A stretch of DNA of 64,000 nt, from positions 30,610 through 94,609 of the forward strand of contig CACGJH010000007.1 of the NCBI GenBank assembly GCA_902573325.1, in the 5' to 3' direction. Within the stretch, counting starts at the first letter, position 1, and each line of letters begins with the position of its first letter. The notes under the pieces were generated by a model. It was not told the origin of the DNA. It ran no database searches and saw only the letters and a list, made by a program, of their open reading frames with translations. The position numbers were made by a program, and so were the translations under genes. The stretch comes from an uncultured Alphaproteobacteria bacterium (GTDB lineage: Bacteria > Pseudomonadota > Alphaproteobacteria > HIMB59 > GCA-002718135). Of the stretch, positions 16,537 to 25,581 are shown in pieces.

Positions 16537-18138
16537 CTAACTAACGGTACTATTTATTTGGTCGTAAGCTTTTTCAGCAATCATAATAGTTGTTGCATTT
16601 AAATTGGCACTAACAATATCTGGCATTACAGAAGCATCAATAACTCTTAAATTTTGAATTCCATGAACCATTAGGTCTTGGTCTACAACTGAGGTTTTGT
16701 CCTCACCCATTTTATTTGTGCATGACGGATGATAGGCAGATTCAGATGTATTTTTAATAACTTCATCTAATTCATTTTGATTAGATACATTCTTCCCAGG
16801 CCTAATTTCTGTGCCAACATACTCTTTAAGTGCTTTTTGAGATAAAATTTTTTTAGCAATTCCTACACCTTCTCTCATTTGTTTTAAATCGTCTTCATGC
16901 TTAAGATAATTAAATTGTATTTTAGGATCATCTTTATAGTTATTTGTTTTAATTTTAACAAACCCCCTACTTTTTGGTCTATTTGGACAAACATGAAATT
17001 GAAAAGCTTCAAAATTAGGATTTTCTAAACCATGATTAATAACTAAGTAGGGAAAAAAATGAAATTGTAGGTTTGGGTGATTATATGATTTGTCAGATTT
17101 AACAAAACCTCCTAACTCTAAGTGTGAGTTTGCTAACCTACCTTTTTTAAATAAAAACCATTTTGATCCTTCTATTGCTTGATAGAGAAAATTTGTTGCT
17201 AAAGAATGTAATGTTTCATTTTTTTTAGATTTATATTGAATATACATCTCTAAATGATCTTGTAAATTTTCTCCTACCCCAACTAAATTATTAATTACTT
17301 CTATTCCCAAGCTTTTAAGATACGTTTCATTACCTATTCCGGATAATTGAAGAATTTTAGGTGAATTAATTGAACCAGCACAAAGTATAACTTCTTTATT
17401 GGCTAAATAATTATTGGTTATATTTTTTTTAATCGTTTCAACACCAATTGCAGTTTTATTTTTAAAAAGAATTTTTTTAACATCAATATTATTTATTATT
17501 CTTAGATTTTTTCTATTTTGGATTGGCTCTAAATATGCCTTAGCAACACTTTGTCTTACACCTTTGTTTATTGTTACATCAAAAGTTCCAAAACCTTCCT
17601 TATCAATACTGTTAGAGTCATTAAATATTTTATATCCAGCTTCTTGTGCAGCTTCTAAAACTTTTTTAAAAAGAGGGTATTTTTTATCTATGTTTGATTT
17701 ATTTACTTTTAATGGGCCCTCTTTACCTCTTACATTACTATCATGAGACCAAGTTTCTAATTTTTTAAAAAAAGGTAAAACTTTTTCATATGACCAATTA
17801 GTTAAACCACTTGAAGACCATCTATCAAAATCCTCTTTATGACCTCTAGCGAAAACCATTCCGTTATGCGAAGAGCATCCCCCGATCATTTTACCTCTTG
17901 GACAATATAAAGATCTATTATTTAGAAATGGCTCAGGCTCAGTATAATATTTCCAATTATATTTTGGGTCATGCATTGCATATAGAAGAGCACTTGGCAT
18001 ATCAACTTTCCAGGTTTTACTGGATGGGCCAGCTTCTAATAAAATTACAGAATTCTTTGACTGTGAAGACAATCTATTAGCTAAAACACAACCTGCTGAC
18101 CCTGCTCCAACAATGATGTAGTCAGCGTTGTTATCCAC
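16537..18138 (-). CDS. GMC-family FAD oxidoreductase (choline/alcohol dehydrogenase-like)
   Basis: 533-aa flavoprotein. N-terminal FAD-binding IVGAGSAGCVLANRLS, then the GMC signature region PRGKMIGGCSSHNGMVF (about residues 80-96), and second signature GSINSPKILQLSGIG (around 255-269). The C-terminal catalytic segment contains YHPSCTNKMG and the FAD-closing DASVMPDIVSANLNATT. Members oxidise primary alcohols such as choline. The initiation codon is GTG at 18138, sharing one base with the stop of the upstream SDR gene (TAGTG on the minus strand). It is the last gene of a seven-gene run that starts with an ABC importer, so the imported compound may be an alcohol; substrate not determinable. 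Confidence 0.85.
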   Translation of the reverse strand: MDNNADYIIVGAGSAGCVLANRLSSQSKNSVILLEAGPSSKTWKVDMPSALLYAMHDPKYNWKYYTEPEPFLNNRSLYCPRGKMIGGCSSHNGMVFARGHKEDFDRWSSSGLTNWSYEKVLPFFKKLETWSHDSNVRGKEGPLKVNKSNIDKKYPLFKKVLEAAQEAGYKIFNDSNSIDKEGFGTFDVTINKGVRQSVAKAYLEPIQNRKNLRIINNIDVKKILFKNKTAIGVETIKKNITNNYLANKEVILCAGSINSPKILQLSGIGNETYLKSLGIEVINNLVGVGENLQDHLEMYIQYKSKKNETLHSLATNFLYQAIEGSKWFLFKKGRLANSHLELGGFVKSDKSYNHPNLQFHFFPYLVINHGLENPNFEAFQFHVCPNRPKSRGFVKIKTNNYKDDPKIQFNYLKHEDDLKQMREGVGIAKKILSQKALKEYVGTEIRPGKNVSNQNELDEVIKNTSESAYHPSCTNKMGEDKTSVVDQDLMVHGIQNLRVIDASVMPDIVSANLNATTIMIAEKAYDQINSTVS

Positions 18139-18920
18139 TAATTCATTCTTTCAGTATTTCCATCAACAGTCATGATTTGACCAGATACATTTTCTGAGGC
18201 ATCGCTCAATAAAAATAATGCCATTGATGCAATATCTTCTTTTTCTACAAATGTGTTTAATGAAACCATTGACTCTAATTCTTTTCTTACTTGTTTATTT
18301 GTTGAATTAATTAGTTTAGCTTTTGCATTTATTACTCTATCCATTCTATCGCCATTAACAGAACCAGGACAAATTGCATTCACACGTATTTTAAATTTTC
18401 CTAATTCAACTGCTAATGTTTTAGTTAATCCAATTATTGCCCATTTACTTGATGCATATGGTGAACGTTGAGCAAAACCATATAATCCTGCAGTTGAAGA
18501 TAAATTAATAATAGATCCTTTTTTAGCATTTTTTAAAAATGGAATAGTAAATTTTGTGAAATAAAAATGTGAACTTAAATTGGTTTTAATCGTGTTATCC
18601 CATTCATCTATTGAAATATTTTGAAGATACTTTGTAGGTCCTGCAATGCCTATATTATTTATTAATCCATCTATTTTTTTTAAGTTAGATAGAGATTTAA
18701 AATATTCTTTAATATCTTTTGGATTTGTGCAGTCTAAGTGTTTAGCAAATATTTTATTACGATATTTTTTGTTTAAATTTATTTTATCAATTTTTGATTT
18801 ATTTATATCAGATAAATATACTTTTCCACCTGAACTGATTATTTTTTTTGCTATAGCAAAACCTAAGCCATCTGCACCAGCAGAAATAATATAATTTTTT
18901 TTACTAAGATTAATTTTCAT
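18138..18920 (-). CDS. SDR-family NAD(P)-dependent oxidoreductase
   Basis: 260-aa classical short-chain dehydrogenase. The coenzyme motif appears as ISAGADGLGFAIAKKI near residue 12 (first Gly of the usual TGxxxGxG replaced), NNIG follows at about residue 88, and the catalytic Ser and YASSK lie in LSSTAGLYGFAQRSPYASSK. The C-terminal VSGQIMTVDGN is typical. It overlaps the GMC gene by one base and starts right at the stop of the 88-aa gene, so probably one transcript with the importer. Substrate unknown. Confidence 0.85.
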   Translation of the reverse strand: MKINLSKKNYIISAGADGLGFAIAKKIISSGGKVYLSDINKSKIDKINLNKKYRNKIFAKHLDCTNPKDIKEYFKSLSNLKKIDGLINNIGIAGPTKYLQNISIDEWDNTIKTNLSSHFYFTKFTIPFLKNAKKGSIINLSSTAGLYGFAQRSPYASSKWAIIGLTKTLAVELGKFKIRVNAICPGSVNGDRMDRVINAKAKLINSTNKQVRKELESMVSLNTFVEKEDIASMALFLLSDASENVSGQIMTVDGNTERMN

Positions 18921-19187
18921 TTATTGAATATTATCTATCTCTTTTTTAGAAATATATCCAATAGTTTTACCTTTATTGTCAGTAACTACTATTGTTAAGC
19001 TGTCTTCAAGAATTTTATTTTTAAAATTTTTTAGTTTTATATTTTGATTTACTTTGTAAATAGAACCTAATGTTAAATTATCTTTATTAAAATTGTTCTC
19101 AATTATCATTATATTTTTTGCCTCTAGATTATCTATTCTATTTTCTTTGCTAGAAAAAAAATTAAGTAAAAATTTAAATATATTCAT
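18921..19187 (-). CDS. Hypothetical 88-aa protein, possible half CBS-like domain
   Basis: Begins with a short amphipathic/hydrophobic segment (MNIFKFLLNFFSS) followed by a polar linker. The C-terminal half LGSIYKVNQNIKLKNFKNKILEDSLTIVVTDNKGKTIGYISKKEI, taken in parts, resembles the beta-alpha pattern of a CBS domain (V-V-T-D-x-x-G-x-x-I-G-Y-I). A single such unit would need to dimerise to bind nucleotide. The gene sits tightly between the ABC ATPase gene (19 bp) and the SDR gene (0 bp). I do not recognise it as a named family; the CBS similarity is by eye only. Confidence 0.55.
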   Translation of the reverse strand: MNIFKFLLNFFSSKENRIDNLEAKNIMIIENNFNKDNLTLGSIYKVNQNIKLKNFKNKILEDSLTIVVTDNKGKTIGYISKKEIDNIQ

Positions 19188-19206
19188 TATTTAAAAAATA
19201 GATTTA

Positions 19207-20820
19207 CTAGGAAGATCTTTTATTCAGAAGATTGGTTAGCCAATCAGGATCCATTTCTGGTACTGATGACAATAAAAGCTCTGTATAATCAGGATATGGT
19301 GGATTTAAAATTTTACTTTTCAAACCCTGTTCCACTACCTCACCTTGATACATAACAACTATTTCATCTGAGATTGCTTTAACTGTTGCTATATCATGGG
19401 TTATAAAAATATAAGTTACACCAAGATCTTTTTGTAATTTTTGGAGTAACTTTAATATTCCTTCTTGAACAATTTGATCTAGCGCTGATGTCACTTCATC
19501 ACAAATAATTAAATCTGGGTTAGCCGCTAAAGCTCTTGCAATGCATATTCTCTGTTTTTGACCTCCAGATAATTCGGATGGTAATCTATCTAAAAAAGTT
19601 TCATCTAGTTCAATCATTTTTAATAATTCAATTACTTTTGCTTCTCTTTCTTTCCCTTTTATACCTTGATAAAATTCTATTGGCCTTCCTATTATTTCAT
19701 CGACAGTTTGACGGGGGTTCATTGCAGTATCAGGCATTTGAAAAATTATTTGAATTCTTCTTAATTCTTCTTTTGACCTTTGCTCAAGTTTTGGAGACAA
19801 TTTTTTTCCATCAAAAATTATTTCTCCTTTTAATTGAGGAAGTAAGCCTGTAATTACTCTTGCTGTTGTTGATTTTCCTGATCCACTTTCGCCAACTATA
19901 GCTACTGTTTTACCTTTAGGAATATCTATAGAAACATTGTGTAAGACCTTCGATGAGCCATATGCTGCATCAATATTTTTAATGGACAACATATAATCTT
20001 CATTTGTTTCTTCAGGCTTGATCAGTGATCTTACTGACCATAGAGATTTAGTGTATTCTTCTTTTGGGTTTGATAGCATATCTCTTGTTTCAGCTTCTTC
20101 AACTTCTTCACCGTATCGCAAAACTTTAATTCTATCAGCCATTTGAGCAACTACGGCTAAATCATGAGTAATATAAATTGCTGCTGTATTAAATTTGTCT
20201 ACTATAGATCTCATAGCAGATAATACTTCTACTTGTGTAGTTACATCTAAGGCAGTAGTAGGTTCATCAAATATTATTAACTCTGGTCTTGGTGACATAG
20301 CCATAGCAGTCATTATTCTTTGAAGTTGGCCTCCTGATACTTGGTGCGGGTATCTATCTCCTATATTTTCCGCATCTGGAAGCTGTAGTGATTCATAAAG
20401 TTGCACAGCATCTTTTTTTAATACATCCGTGGTATTTATCTTTAATCTATTAGCGGCACTTATTGTTTGATCCATTAATCTATGAGCAGGATTAAAAGAT
20501 GCAGCTGCTGATTGAGCAACATAAGATATTTTAGTTCCCCAAATTTTTCTCTTTTCAAATTCAGTTAGTTTAGCAAGGTCTATGCCATTAAAATTAATTT
20601 CTCCCTTTATAATCTTACAACCTGGTTGGGTATAGCCCATTGCAGCTTTACCCATAGTAGATTTTCCGGCACCACTCTCTCCTATTAATCCTAGTATTTC
20701 TCCTCTGTGTAAAGTCAAATCTACACCTTTTAAAATTTTATGCCATCTCTCATCTGAAAATCCATCAATATGGATATTTTTCATTTCAAGCAGGAGTTCT
20801 TTTGATTTATTTGACGTCAT
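19207..20820 (-). CDS. Fused dipeptide/oligopeptide-type ABC ATPase (DppD-DppF fusion)
   Basis: 537 aa containing two complete ABC domains. Domain 1: Walker A GESGAGKST (about residue 43), signature VSGGQLQRIMTAMA, Walker B LIIFDEPTTALD. Domain 2: Walker A GESGSGKST (about residue 314), signature LSGGQKQRICIARA, Walker B LIICDEVTSALD; note E-V-T rather than E-P-T. Fusions of this type (YejF/GsiA-like) power peptide, opine or glutathione importers. It overlaps the permease gene upstream by 14 bp. Together with the two permeases and the divergent binding protein it forms a complete importer. Confidence 0.88.
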   Translation of the reverse strand: MTSNKSKELLLEMKNIHIDGFSDERWHKILKGVDLTLHRGEILGLIGESGAGKSTMGKAAMGYTQPGCKIIKGEINFNGIDLAKLTEFEKRKIWGTKISYVAQSAAASFNPAHRLMDQTISAANRLKINTTDVLKKDAVQLYESLQLPDAENIGDRYPHQVSGGQLQRIMTAMAMSPRPELIIFDEPTTALDVTTQVEVLSAMRSIVDKFNTAAIYITHDLAVVAQMADRIKVLRYGEEVEEAETRDMLSNPKEEYTKSLWSVRSLIKPEETNEDYMLSIKNIDAAYGSSKVLHNVSIDIPKGKTVAIVGESGSGKSTTARVITGLLPQLKGEIIFDGKKLSPKLEQRSKEELRRIQIIFQMPDTAMNPRQTVDEIIGRPIEFYQGIKGKEREAKVIELLKMIELDETFLDRLPSELSGGQKQRICIARALAANPDLIICDEVTSALDQIVQEGILKLLQKLQKDLGVTYIFITHDIATVKAISDEIVVMYQGEVVEQGLKSKILNPPYPDYTELLLSSVPEMDPDWLTNLLNKRSS

Positions 20821-21727
20821 CTTTTAATCCGCTAGTAATGTAAAGATACCAATCAACAACAAAATTAATTGATACACAAAGCAAAGCAATTGCAGCAGCT
20901 GGAATTAATGGTGTTAAACCTGCTGTTATATCATATTGCGCATATTGAATAAGTATTGCATTTTCCCTCACCATTGATGCCCAATCTGCTGAAGGGGGTT
21001 GAATGCCAATTCCTAAAAAGCTTAGACTAGATATTGTAAAAATTATAAATATGAACCTTAAACCAAACTCAATAATCAAAGGTGAAGCTATATTAGGAAG
21101 TATTTCTCTGAAAATAATATACGATAAATTTTCACCTCTTAGCCTCGCGACCTCTACATATTCTAGAACAACTTGACCAACAGCAACTGATCTTGATATT
21201 CTAAAAAATCTAGTTGATTCCAAAATTCCTAAAATGACAATTAAATTAAAATTAGTAGGTCCAAAAACTGATAAAAGTATAAAAGTAAAAATCATTACAG
21301 GTATAGCCATAAGCGTGTCTACTATTCTACTTAATAGTTGATCTAAATACCTTCTATCCAAAGCGGCTATAATTCCAAATACTGTTCCAATTCCTAAAGC
21401 AATAAAAGTAGCCAATAAACAAATACCAATTGTATTTCTTGCAGCATAGATAATGCGAGAAAAAATATCTCTTCCAATTTGATCAGTACCAAATATATGG
21501 CCATCACCCCAAGGAGCATAAGCTACTGGGAATATTTCTGCTTCTCCATGTGGAGCAATTAAGGGAGCAAATATTGCAGCAAAAAAATATATGAATAGTA
21601 CGATCATACCAAACCAAGCTGAGATTGGAGCTTTTGATAAGGCAATTTTTAATCTTTCTAATCTAGTTCTTCTTTTAATTAAATTTGCAACTTCACTTTT
21701 TGCAGAATAAGATAAATTTTCGCTCAT
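20807..21727 (-). CDS. ABC transporter permease, DppC/OppC-like
   Basis: 306-aa inner-membrane permease with an N-terminal cytoplasmic tail then about six membrane segments. HIFGTDQIGRDIFSRIIYAAR is the hallmark of DppC-type permeases, and the EAA motif appears as EVARLRGENLSYIIFREILPN. SFLGIGIQPPSADWASMV near the C-terminus is also characteristic. The ATG at 21727 overlaps the DppB-like stop by 4 bp. Ligand unknown (peptide, opine or other). Confidence 0.88.
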   Translation of the reverse strand: MSENLSYSAKSEVANLIKRRTRLERLKIALSKAPISAWFGMIVLFIYFFAAIFAPLIAPHGEAEIFPVAYAPWGDGHIFGTDQIGRDIFSRIIYAARNTIGICLLATFIALGIGTVFGIIAALDRRYLDQLLSRIVDTLMAIPVMIFTFILLSVFGPTNFNLIVILGILESTRFFRISRSVAVGQVVLEYVEVARLRGENLSYIIFREILPNIASPLIIEFGLRFIFIIFTISSLSFLGIGIQPPSADWASMVRENAILIQYAQYDITAGLTPLIPAAAIALLCVSINFVVDWYLYITSGLKDDVK

Positions 21728-22722
21728 TTTGGATATAGTAACCTTGGGTTAGAAATAATACCGATCAAGTCAGCAATTAAATTTAATATTACATATGTTG
21801 ATGCAAAAATTAATGCACAAGCTTGAACAACAGGTAAATCTCGATTATAGACTGATCCGACCATCAACCTACCAATACCTTGATAGTTAAAAACATATTC
21901 AACAACAACTGAGCCAATCAACATATAAGCTAAGTTTATTGCAATTACTTGAGAAATAGGTGCCCAAGCATTTGGAAGTGCATGTTTAACAATTACCTCG
22001 TATCTAGAAGCTCCCGATAATTTTGCCATTTCAATATATTCACTTGATAAGATATTTATTATCGCTGACCTTGTCATTCTCATCATGTGACCCATAGTAA
22101 TTAATGTCAAAGTAAAAACTGGAAGAGCAGTCCTATAAAATCTTTCAGCCAAAGTTGAAGCCTCATCCACATTAGAAATAGTTGGAAAAACTGGAAACAG
22201 TGTCGCTAGTAAAAGAATAAAAATATAGGCTGTAAAAAATTCTGGTGAAGATACGGTTACTAAGCTAACTCCAGTTGCTGACCTATCATAATAAGAGTTT
22301 CTGTATAATGCTGCTGAAATACCTAAGATTAAAGATAGAGGAATAGCCAACATGGCGGCAACCCCTGTTAAAAATAATGTATTCTTTAATCTTGGGACAA
22401 TTAAACCAACAACCTCTCTAGACCTATCTCCTTGGTCCCCTTGAACTTTAGATCTTCCAGAGAAAGAACTACCAAAATCTCCTTGAAAAACATTTCCTAA
22501 CCAATCAAAATACCTTGTTACTGGAGGTTTATCTAAACCCAATTCTGCTCTTAGAGCTTTTACTGCAGATTTTGTTGCACTTTGACCTAATATTTCCGTA
22601 GCAAAGTCTCCTGGTAAAAAAGAGAATGTACTAAATATTATTACCGAAAATGCAAAAACTGTAACGAGACCAAGACTAAGCCTTAACAAAATTGTTCTAA
22701 ATATTGGATGAATTCTACTAAT
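21724..22722 (-). CDS. ABC transporter permease, DppB/OppB-like, possibly initiated at ATT
   Basis: Inner-membrane permease with the DppB periplasmic loop (PVTRYFDWLGNVFQGDFGSSF) and EAA motif EMAKLSGASRYEVIVKHALPN. The first conventional start is TTG at 22689, which would begin with LRLSLGLVTV and remove the cytoplasmic residues normally preceding the first membrane helix. A strong Shine-Dalgarno AAGGAGGG lies at 22734-22727; the only in-frame codon at the right distance is ATT at 22722, giving the plausible N-terminus ISRIHPIFRTILLRLSLGL. No ATG, GTG or TTG in any frame is near that site. I therefore give 22722 as the start, with 22689 as the conservative alternative. First gene of the minus-strand importer run. 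Confidence 0.8.
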   Translation of the reverse strand: MSRIHPIFRTILLRLSLGLVTVFAFSVIIFSTFSFLPGDFATEILGQSATKSAVKALRAELGLDKPPVTRYFDWLGNVFQGDFGSSFSGRSKVQGDQGDRSREVVGLIVPRLKNTLFLTGVAAMLAIPLSLILGISAALYRNSYYDRSATGVSLVTVSSPEFFTAYIFILLLATLFPVFPTISNVDEASTLAERFYRTALPVFTLTLITMGHMMRMTRSAIINILSSEYIEMAKLSGASRYEVIVKHALPNAWAPISQVIAINLAYMLIGSVVVEYVFNYQGIGRLMVGSVYNRDLPVVQACALIFASTYVILNLIADLIGIISNPRLLYPK

Positions 22723-22726
22723 ATTA

Positions 22727-22734
22727 CCCTCCTT
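22727..22734 (-). promoter_or_regulatory. Strong Shine-Dalgarno of the DppB-like gene
   Basis: Minus-strand AAGGAGGG followed by TAAT and then ATT. It decides the start of the permease gene: it is 38 nt from the TTG at 22689, too far for that codon, but 4 nt from the in-frame ATT at 22722. Confidence 0.6.
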
Positions 22735-22805
22735 AAAGATACAATCTTAATTCTTAAAGTTTTGTCTAAATTAGGTCAACATGTAAGCTAAAATTAATAA
22801 TTTAT

Positions 22806-22822
22806 ACGTTGAATTAAAACGT
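22806..22822. promoter_or_regulatory. Small inverted repeat in the divergent importer promoter region
   Basis: ACGTT and AACGT arms separated by 7 bases, with partially symmetric TATA flanks. It lies in the 200-bp region between the divergently transcribed permease and binding-protein genes and could be an operator. Short arms in very AT-rich sequence make chance occurrence quite possible. Confidence 0.25.
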
Positions 22823-22880
22823 TATATATGTTTTTATATATTAACTTAAGTTTGTTTTTTGTTAAATTTCTAGAAATTAT

Positions 22881-22905
22881 GAACAAAAATCATAGGTTTT
22901 TGTTC
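22881..22905 (+). promoter_or_regulatory. Leader hairpin just upstream of the binding-protein ribosome site
   Basis: Perfect 9-bp arms GAACAAAAA (22881-22889) and TTTTTGTTC (22897-22905) with a 7-nt loop, ending 6 bp before the Shine-Dalgarno at 22912. The stem is A-U rich and weak. It could influence translation or mRNA stability of the abundant binding protein. Confidence 0.35.
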
Positions 22906-22911
22906 AATTAT

Positions 22912-22920
22912 AAGGGAGGA
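22912..22920 (+). promoter_or_regulatory. Strong Shine-Dalgarno of the SBP gene
   Basis: AAGGGAGGA followed by CAA and ATG at 22924. This fixes the start of the binding protein at 22924 instead of the in-frame ATG at 22828. Confidence 0.75.
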
Positions 22921-22923
22921 CAA

Positions 22924-24552
22924 ATGAAAAATAAGAAAATAGACAAATACATTGAAGAACAGTCTTCAAAGCTAACAAAAGGGCTTATTGATAGAAGACA
23001 GTTTATGATGTCTGTCCTTGCTACTGGGGTCACGCTTCCAATTGCATTATCATTAGCAGATAAAGCAGTTGCAGCTACACCTAAAAAAGGTGGACATTTA
23101 AGATGGGGTAATAGTGCAGCAGATGCAACTGATACTCTTGATCCAGCAACTTATCAGAGCTCATTTATGCAAGCTACTGCTTGGTCATATCAGAACTGTC
23201 TAACTGTTGTTGATTCAGATCACACAATTGTTGGAGAGCTTGCTGAGTCAATTGAATCAGATGATGCTCAAACTTGGGTATATAATCTTCGCAAAGGTGT
23301 TGAATTCCATAATGGTAAATCAATGACAGCAGAAGATGTTGTGCTCAACTACCAGTATCATATGAATCCAGATACTGCTTCGGCAGCAGGTGGACTGTTA
23401 TCTCAAATTGAAACAGTTTCTGCTGATGGAAATGACAGAGTTATTTTTAAGCTAAAAGGTGCAAATGCTGATTGGCCTGCAATAACTACTGACTATCATA
23501 TTATGATTAAACCAACAAAAGATGGAGTTGTTGATGCTCAATCAACGATTGGAACTGGTCCATATATTATGGATGAATTCAATCCTGGTGTTGGTGCAAA
23601 ATTTGGAAAAAGAAATCCAAATTATTTCAAAGGTGATAGTGTTGCACACTTTGATTCAGTTGAAGTAATTGGTATTAATGATCCTGCTACTAGACAAGCA
23701 GCATTATTAAACGGTGAAATTGACTGGATGAATGGTGTTGATCTTAGAACTGCTAATCTATTGACTAGAAATCCTAGTGTAGAAATTACAGCAGCTTCTG
23801 GTTACGCTCACTATACAGCTCCAATGAGATTGAACGTTCCACCGTTTGATAACTTTGATGTGCGTATGGCAATGAAGTTTGCAATTAAAAGACAGGAAAT
23901 TGTTGATAAGATTATGCTTGGATATGGTACTGTTGGTAATGATCATCCGATCTCTACTGCTCACCCATATCACAATAGCGCTTTAGAGCAGAGAGAATTT
24001 GATGCTGATAAAGCTGCATATCACTGGAAAAAATCTGGTGTAAGTGGACCAATTGAAATTAGTACTTCAGAGGTTCCTTATGCAGGATGTACAGATGCAA
24101 CAAACTTGATTGCAGCATCTGCCCAAGAATGTGGTATCGATCTTCGAGTTAAAAAAGAGCCTGAAGATGGTTACTGGAGTAACGTGTGGAACACAAAAGG
24201 TTTCAGTATGAGTTCTTGGGGTGGAAGACCTACAGAAGATATGATGTGGTCTGCTGCATTCACAGATGACACTGAGTGGAACGAAGCTGCATGGGGCAAT
24301 CTAGTTCAAACTGATTCAACTGTTCGTTTCAATGAACTTGTTAGATCTGCTAGATCAGAACTTGATGCAGAAAAAAGAAAATCAATGTACTGGGAAGCAC
24401 AAGCACTATGTAACTACGATGGTGGTGCAATTGTTTATGCATTTAACCAATATGTTGGTGCTGGTTCTAAAAAACTTGCTCACGGTGAAGATGTTGCTGG
24501 TAACTGGGAAAGTGACGGTAACAAACTTTCTGAACGTTGGTGGTTTGCATAA
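22924..24552 (+). CDS. Extracellular solute-binding protein family 5 (DppA/OppA-like), Tat-type signal
   Basis: 542 aa from the ATG at 22924, which follows a near-perfect ribosome binding site; the frame is open back to 22828 but without such support. The N-terminus holds a twin-arginine signal (LIDRRQFMMSVLATGVTLP, about residues 21-39) with probable cleavage near AVAA, suggesting export folded or with a cofactor. The body matches family 5 binding proteins: TLDPATYQS, GELAESIESDDAQTWVYNLRKGVEFHNG, IGTGPYIM. Ligands of this family include peptides, nickel and opines; not determinable here. Divergent from its permease and ATPase genes. A GC-rich palindrome follows the stop. Confidence 0.88.
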   Translation: MKNKKIDKYIEEQSSKLTKGLIDRRQFMMSVLATGVTLPIALSLADKAVAATPKKGGHLRWGNSAADATDTLDPATYQSSFMQATAWSYQNCLTVVDSDHTIVGELAESIESDDAQTWVYNLRKGVEFHNGKSMTAEDVVLNYQYHMNPDTASAAGGLLSQIETVSADGNDRVIFKLKGANADWPAITTDYHIMIKPTKDGVVDAQSTIGTGPYIMDEFNPGVGAKFGKRNPNYFKGDSVAHFDSVEVIGINDPATRQAALLNGEIDWMNGVDLRTANLLTRNPSVEITAASGYAHYTAPMRLNVPPFDNFDVRMAMKFAIKRQEIVDKIMLGYGTVGNDHPISTAHPYHNSALEQREFDADKAAYHWKKSGVSGPIEISTSEVPYAGCTDATNLIAASAQECGIDLRVKKEPEDGYWSNVWNTKGFSMSSWGGRPTEDMMWSAAFTDDTEWNEAAWGNLVQTDSTVRFNELVRSARSELDAEKRKSMYWEAQALCNYDGGAIVYAFNQYVGAGSKKLAHGEDVAGNWESDGNKLSERWWFA

Positions 24553-24568
24553 AATATTAATTTTCTTT

Positions 24569-24590
24569 GTGGCGCATTTAAATGCGCCAC
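24569..24590 (+). terminator. Perfect 22-bp palindrome, probable terminator of the SBP gene
   Basis: GTGGCGCATTT followed directly by its reverse complement AAATGCGCCAC, 16 bp after the TAA of the binding-protein gene. The GC-rich stem stands out in this AT-rich sequence. Downstream the plus strand continues ACTATTTCTACT, a poor U tract, so termination may be partial and let some transcription reach the methyltransferase gene 26 bp further on; mRNA 3'-end protection is an additional possibility. Confidence 0.7.
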
Positions 24591-24616
24591 ACTATTTCTA
24601 CTAATCTTCCAAAAAA

Positions 24617-25540
24617 ATGTTTTTAAAAAAAAAGAAATATCTCTTTGATGGAGGTTCTGGTCAAACTTTAATGGAAATGGGTTTAGAAACAACCGGCGAT
24701 CTTTGGTCTGCACAAGCTTTATTAAATGAAAATAATCACTCAATGGTCGTAGATATGCATAAAAATTTTATAAATGCAGGCTCACAATTAATAGTTACCT
24801 CAAATTTTAGTGTTAGAAGGAGATTATTAAAAAAATACAATTTACTTGATAAATTTGAATTTGGAATAAGATCTGCTGGAACACTTGCTTTAAAAGCAAA
24901 AAATGAAAGTGATAAAAAAGTTATTCTTGCAGGCTCATTGCCAAATCAAGGTAATACATATTCTCCAGTACATTTTGAAACAGACGAAACAATGTTTAAT
25001 TATTTTCATGAAATTGCAAAAATATTAAAAGATTACGTTGACATATTTTACCTAGATGTTTTGTGTTCAATCAAAGAAATAAAAATTGCTTTAGAAGCTT
25101 CAAAAGAATTCAATAAACAAGTTCTTGTAGGTGTGCACTTACGTTATGATGGAAAATTACCATCTGGAGAAAATCTAGATGAACTTTTTGAAACTATACA
25201 AGAATTTAATTGTTGCGGCATAGTATCAGCCTGCGTATCGCCTGAAATTGTTAATTTGAGTATTCCTATGTTCAATAAACAAAAACTTCCTTTTGGTTAT
25301 AAAATGAATTTATTTAAACAACTGCCAACTAGTAATAAAGAAAAATTTAATTCAGAGGGCTTTGAAGGACATTATGATTATATTGATCCCGTTGAGTTAC
25401 TTGGCACTAGGAAAGAAGAATTTGGGGAGGATAAATATAAAAAGTTTGTTTTAAAATCTTTAAATGAAGGTGTTACTCTAGTTGGTGGATGCTGTGAAGT
25501 AAAGCCACGACATATTGAAGCTATTAAGAATTTATTTTAA
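24617..25540 (+). CDS. Homocysteine S-methyltransferase family protein (BHMT/MmuM-like)
   Basis: 307-aa Pfam Hcy S-methyltransferase-type barrel. The N-terminal YLFDGGSGQTLMEMG holds the G-G-x-G opening and the C-terminal VGGCCEVKPRHI supplies two zinc-binding cysteines; the third is likely the cysteine in SACVSPE. Family members transfer a methyl group from S-methylmethionine, betaine or a methylated sulfonium compound to homocysteine, making methionine. First gene of an eight-gene plus-strand run with two GcvT-fold proteins, consistent with methyl-group catabolism. Whether betaine, DMSP-related or S-methylmethionine is the donor is unresolved. Confidence 0.8.
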   Translation: MFLKKKKYLFDGGSGQTLMEMGLETTGDLWSAQALLNENNHSMVVDMHKNFINAGSQLIVTSNFSVRRRLLKKYNLLDKFEFGIRSAGTLALKAKNESDKKVILAGSLPNQGNTYSPVHFETDETMFNYFHEIAKILKDYVDIFYLDVLCSIKEIKIALEASKEFNKQVLVGVHLRYDGKLPSGENLDELFETIQEFNCCGIVSACVSPEIVNLSIPMFNKQKLPFGYKMNLFKQLPTSNKEKFNSEGFEGHYDYIDPVELLGTRKEEFGEDKYKKFVLKSLNEGVTLVGGCCEVKPRHIEAIKNLF

Positions 25541-25581
25541 AATTTTTTTTTAATTATTTTGTGATAAGTTGAATATATTTT

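Noticed and set aside
25541..25560. Long T run after the homocysteine methyltransferase gene as an intrinsic terminator
   Set aside because: No stem precedes it; poly-A/T runs are everywhere in this sequence.
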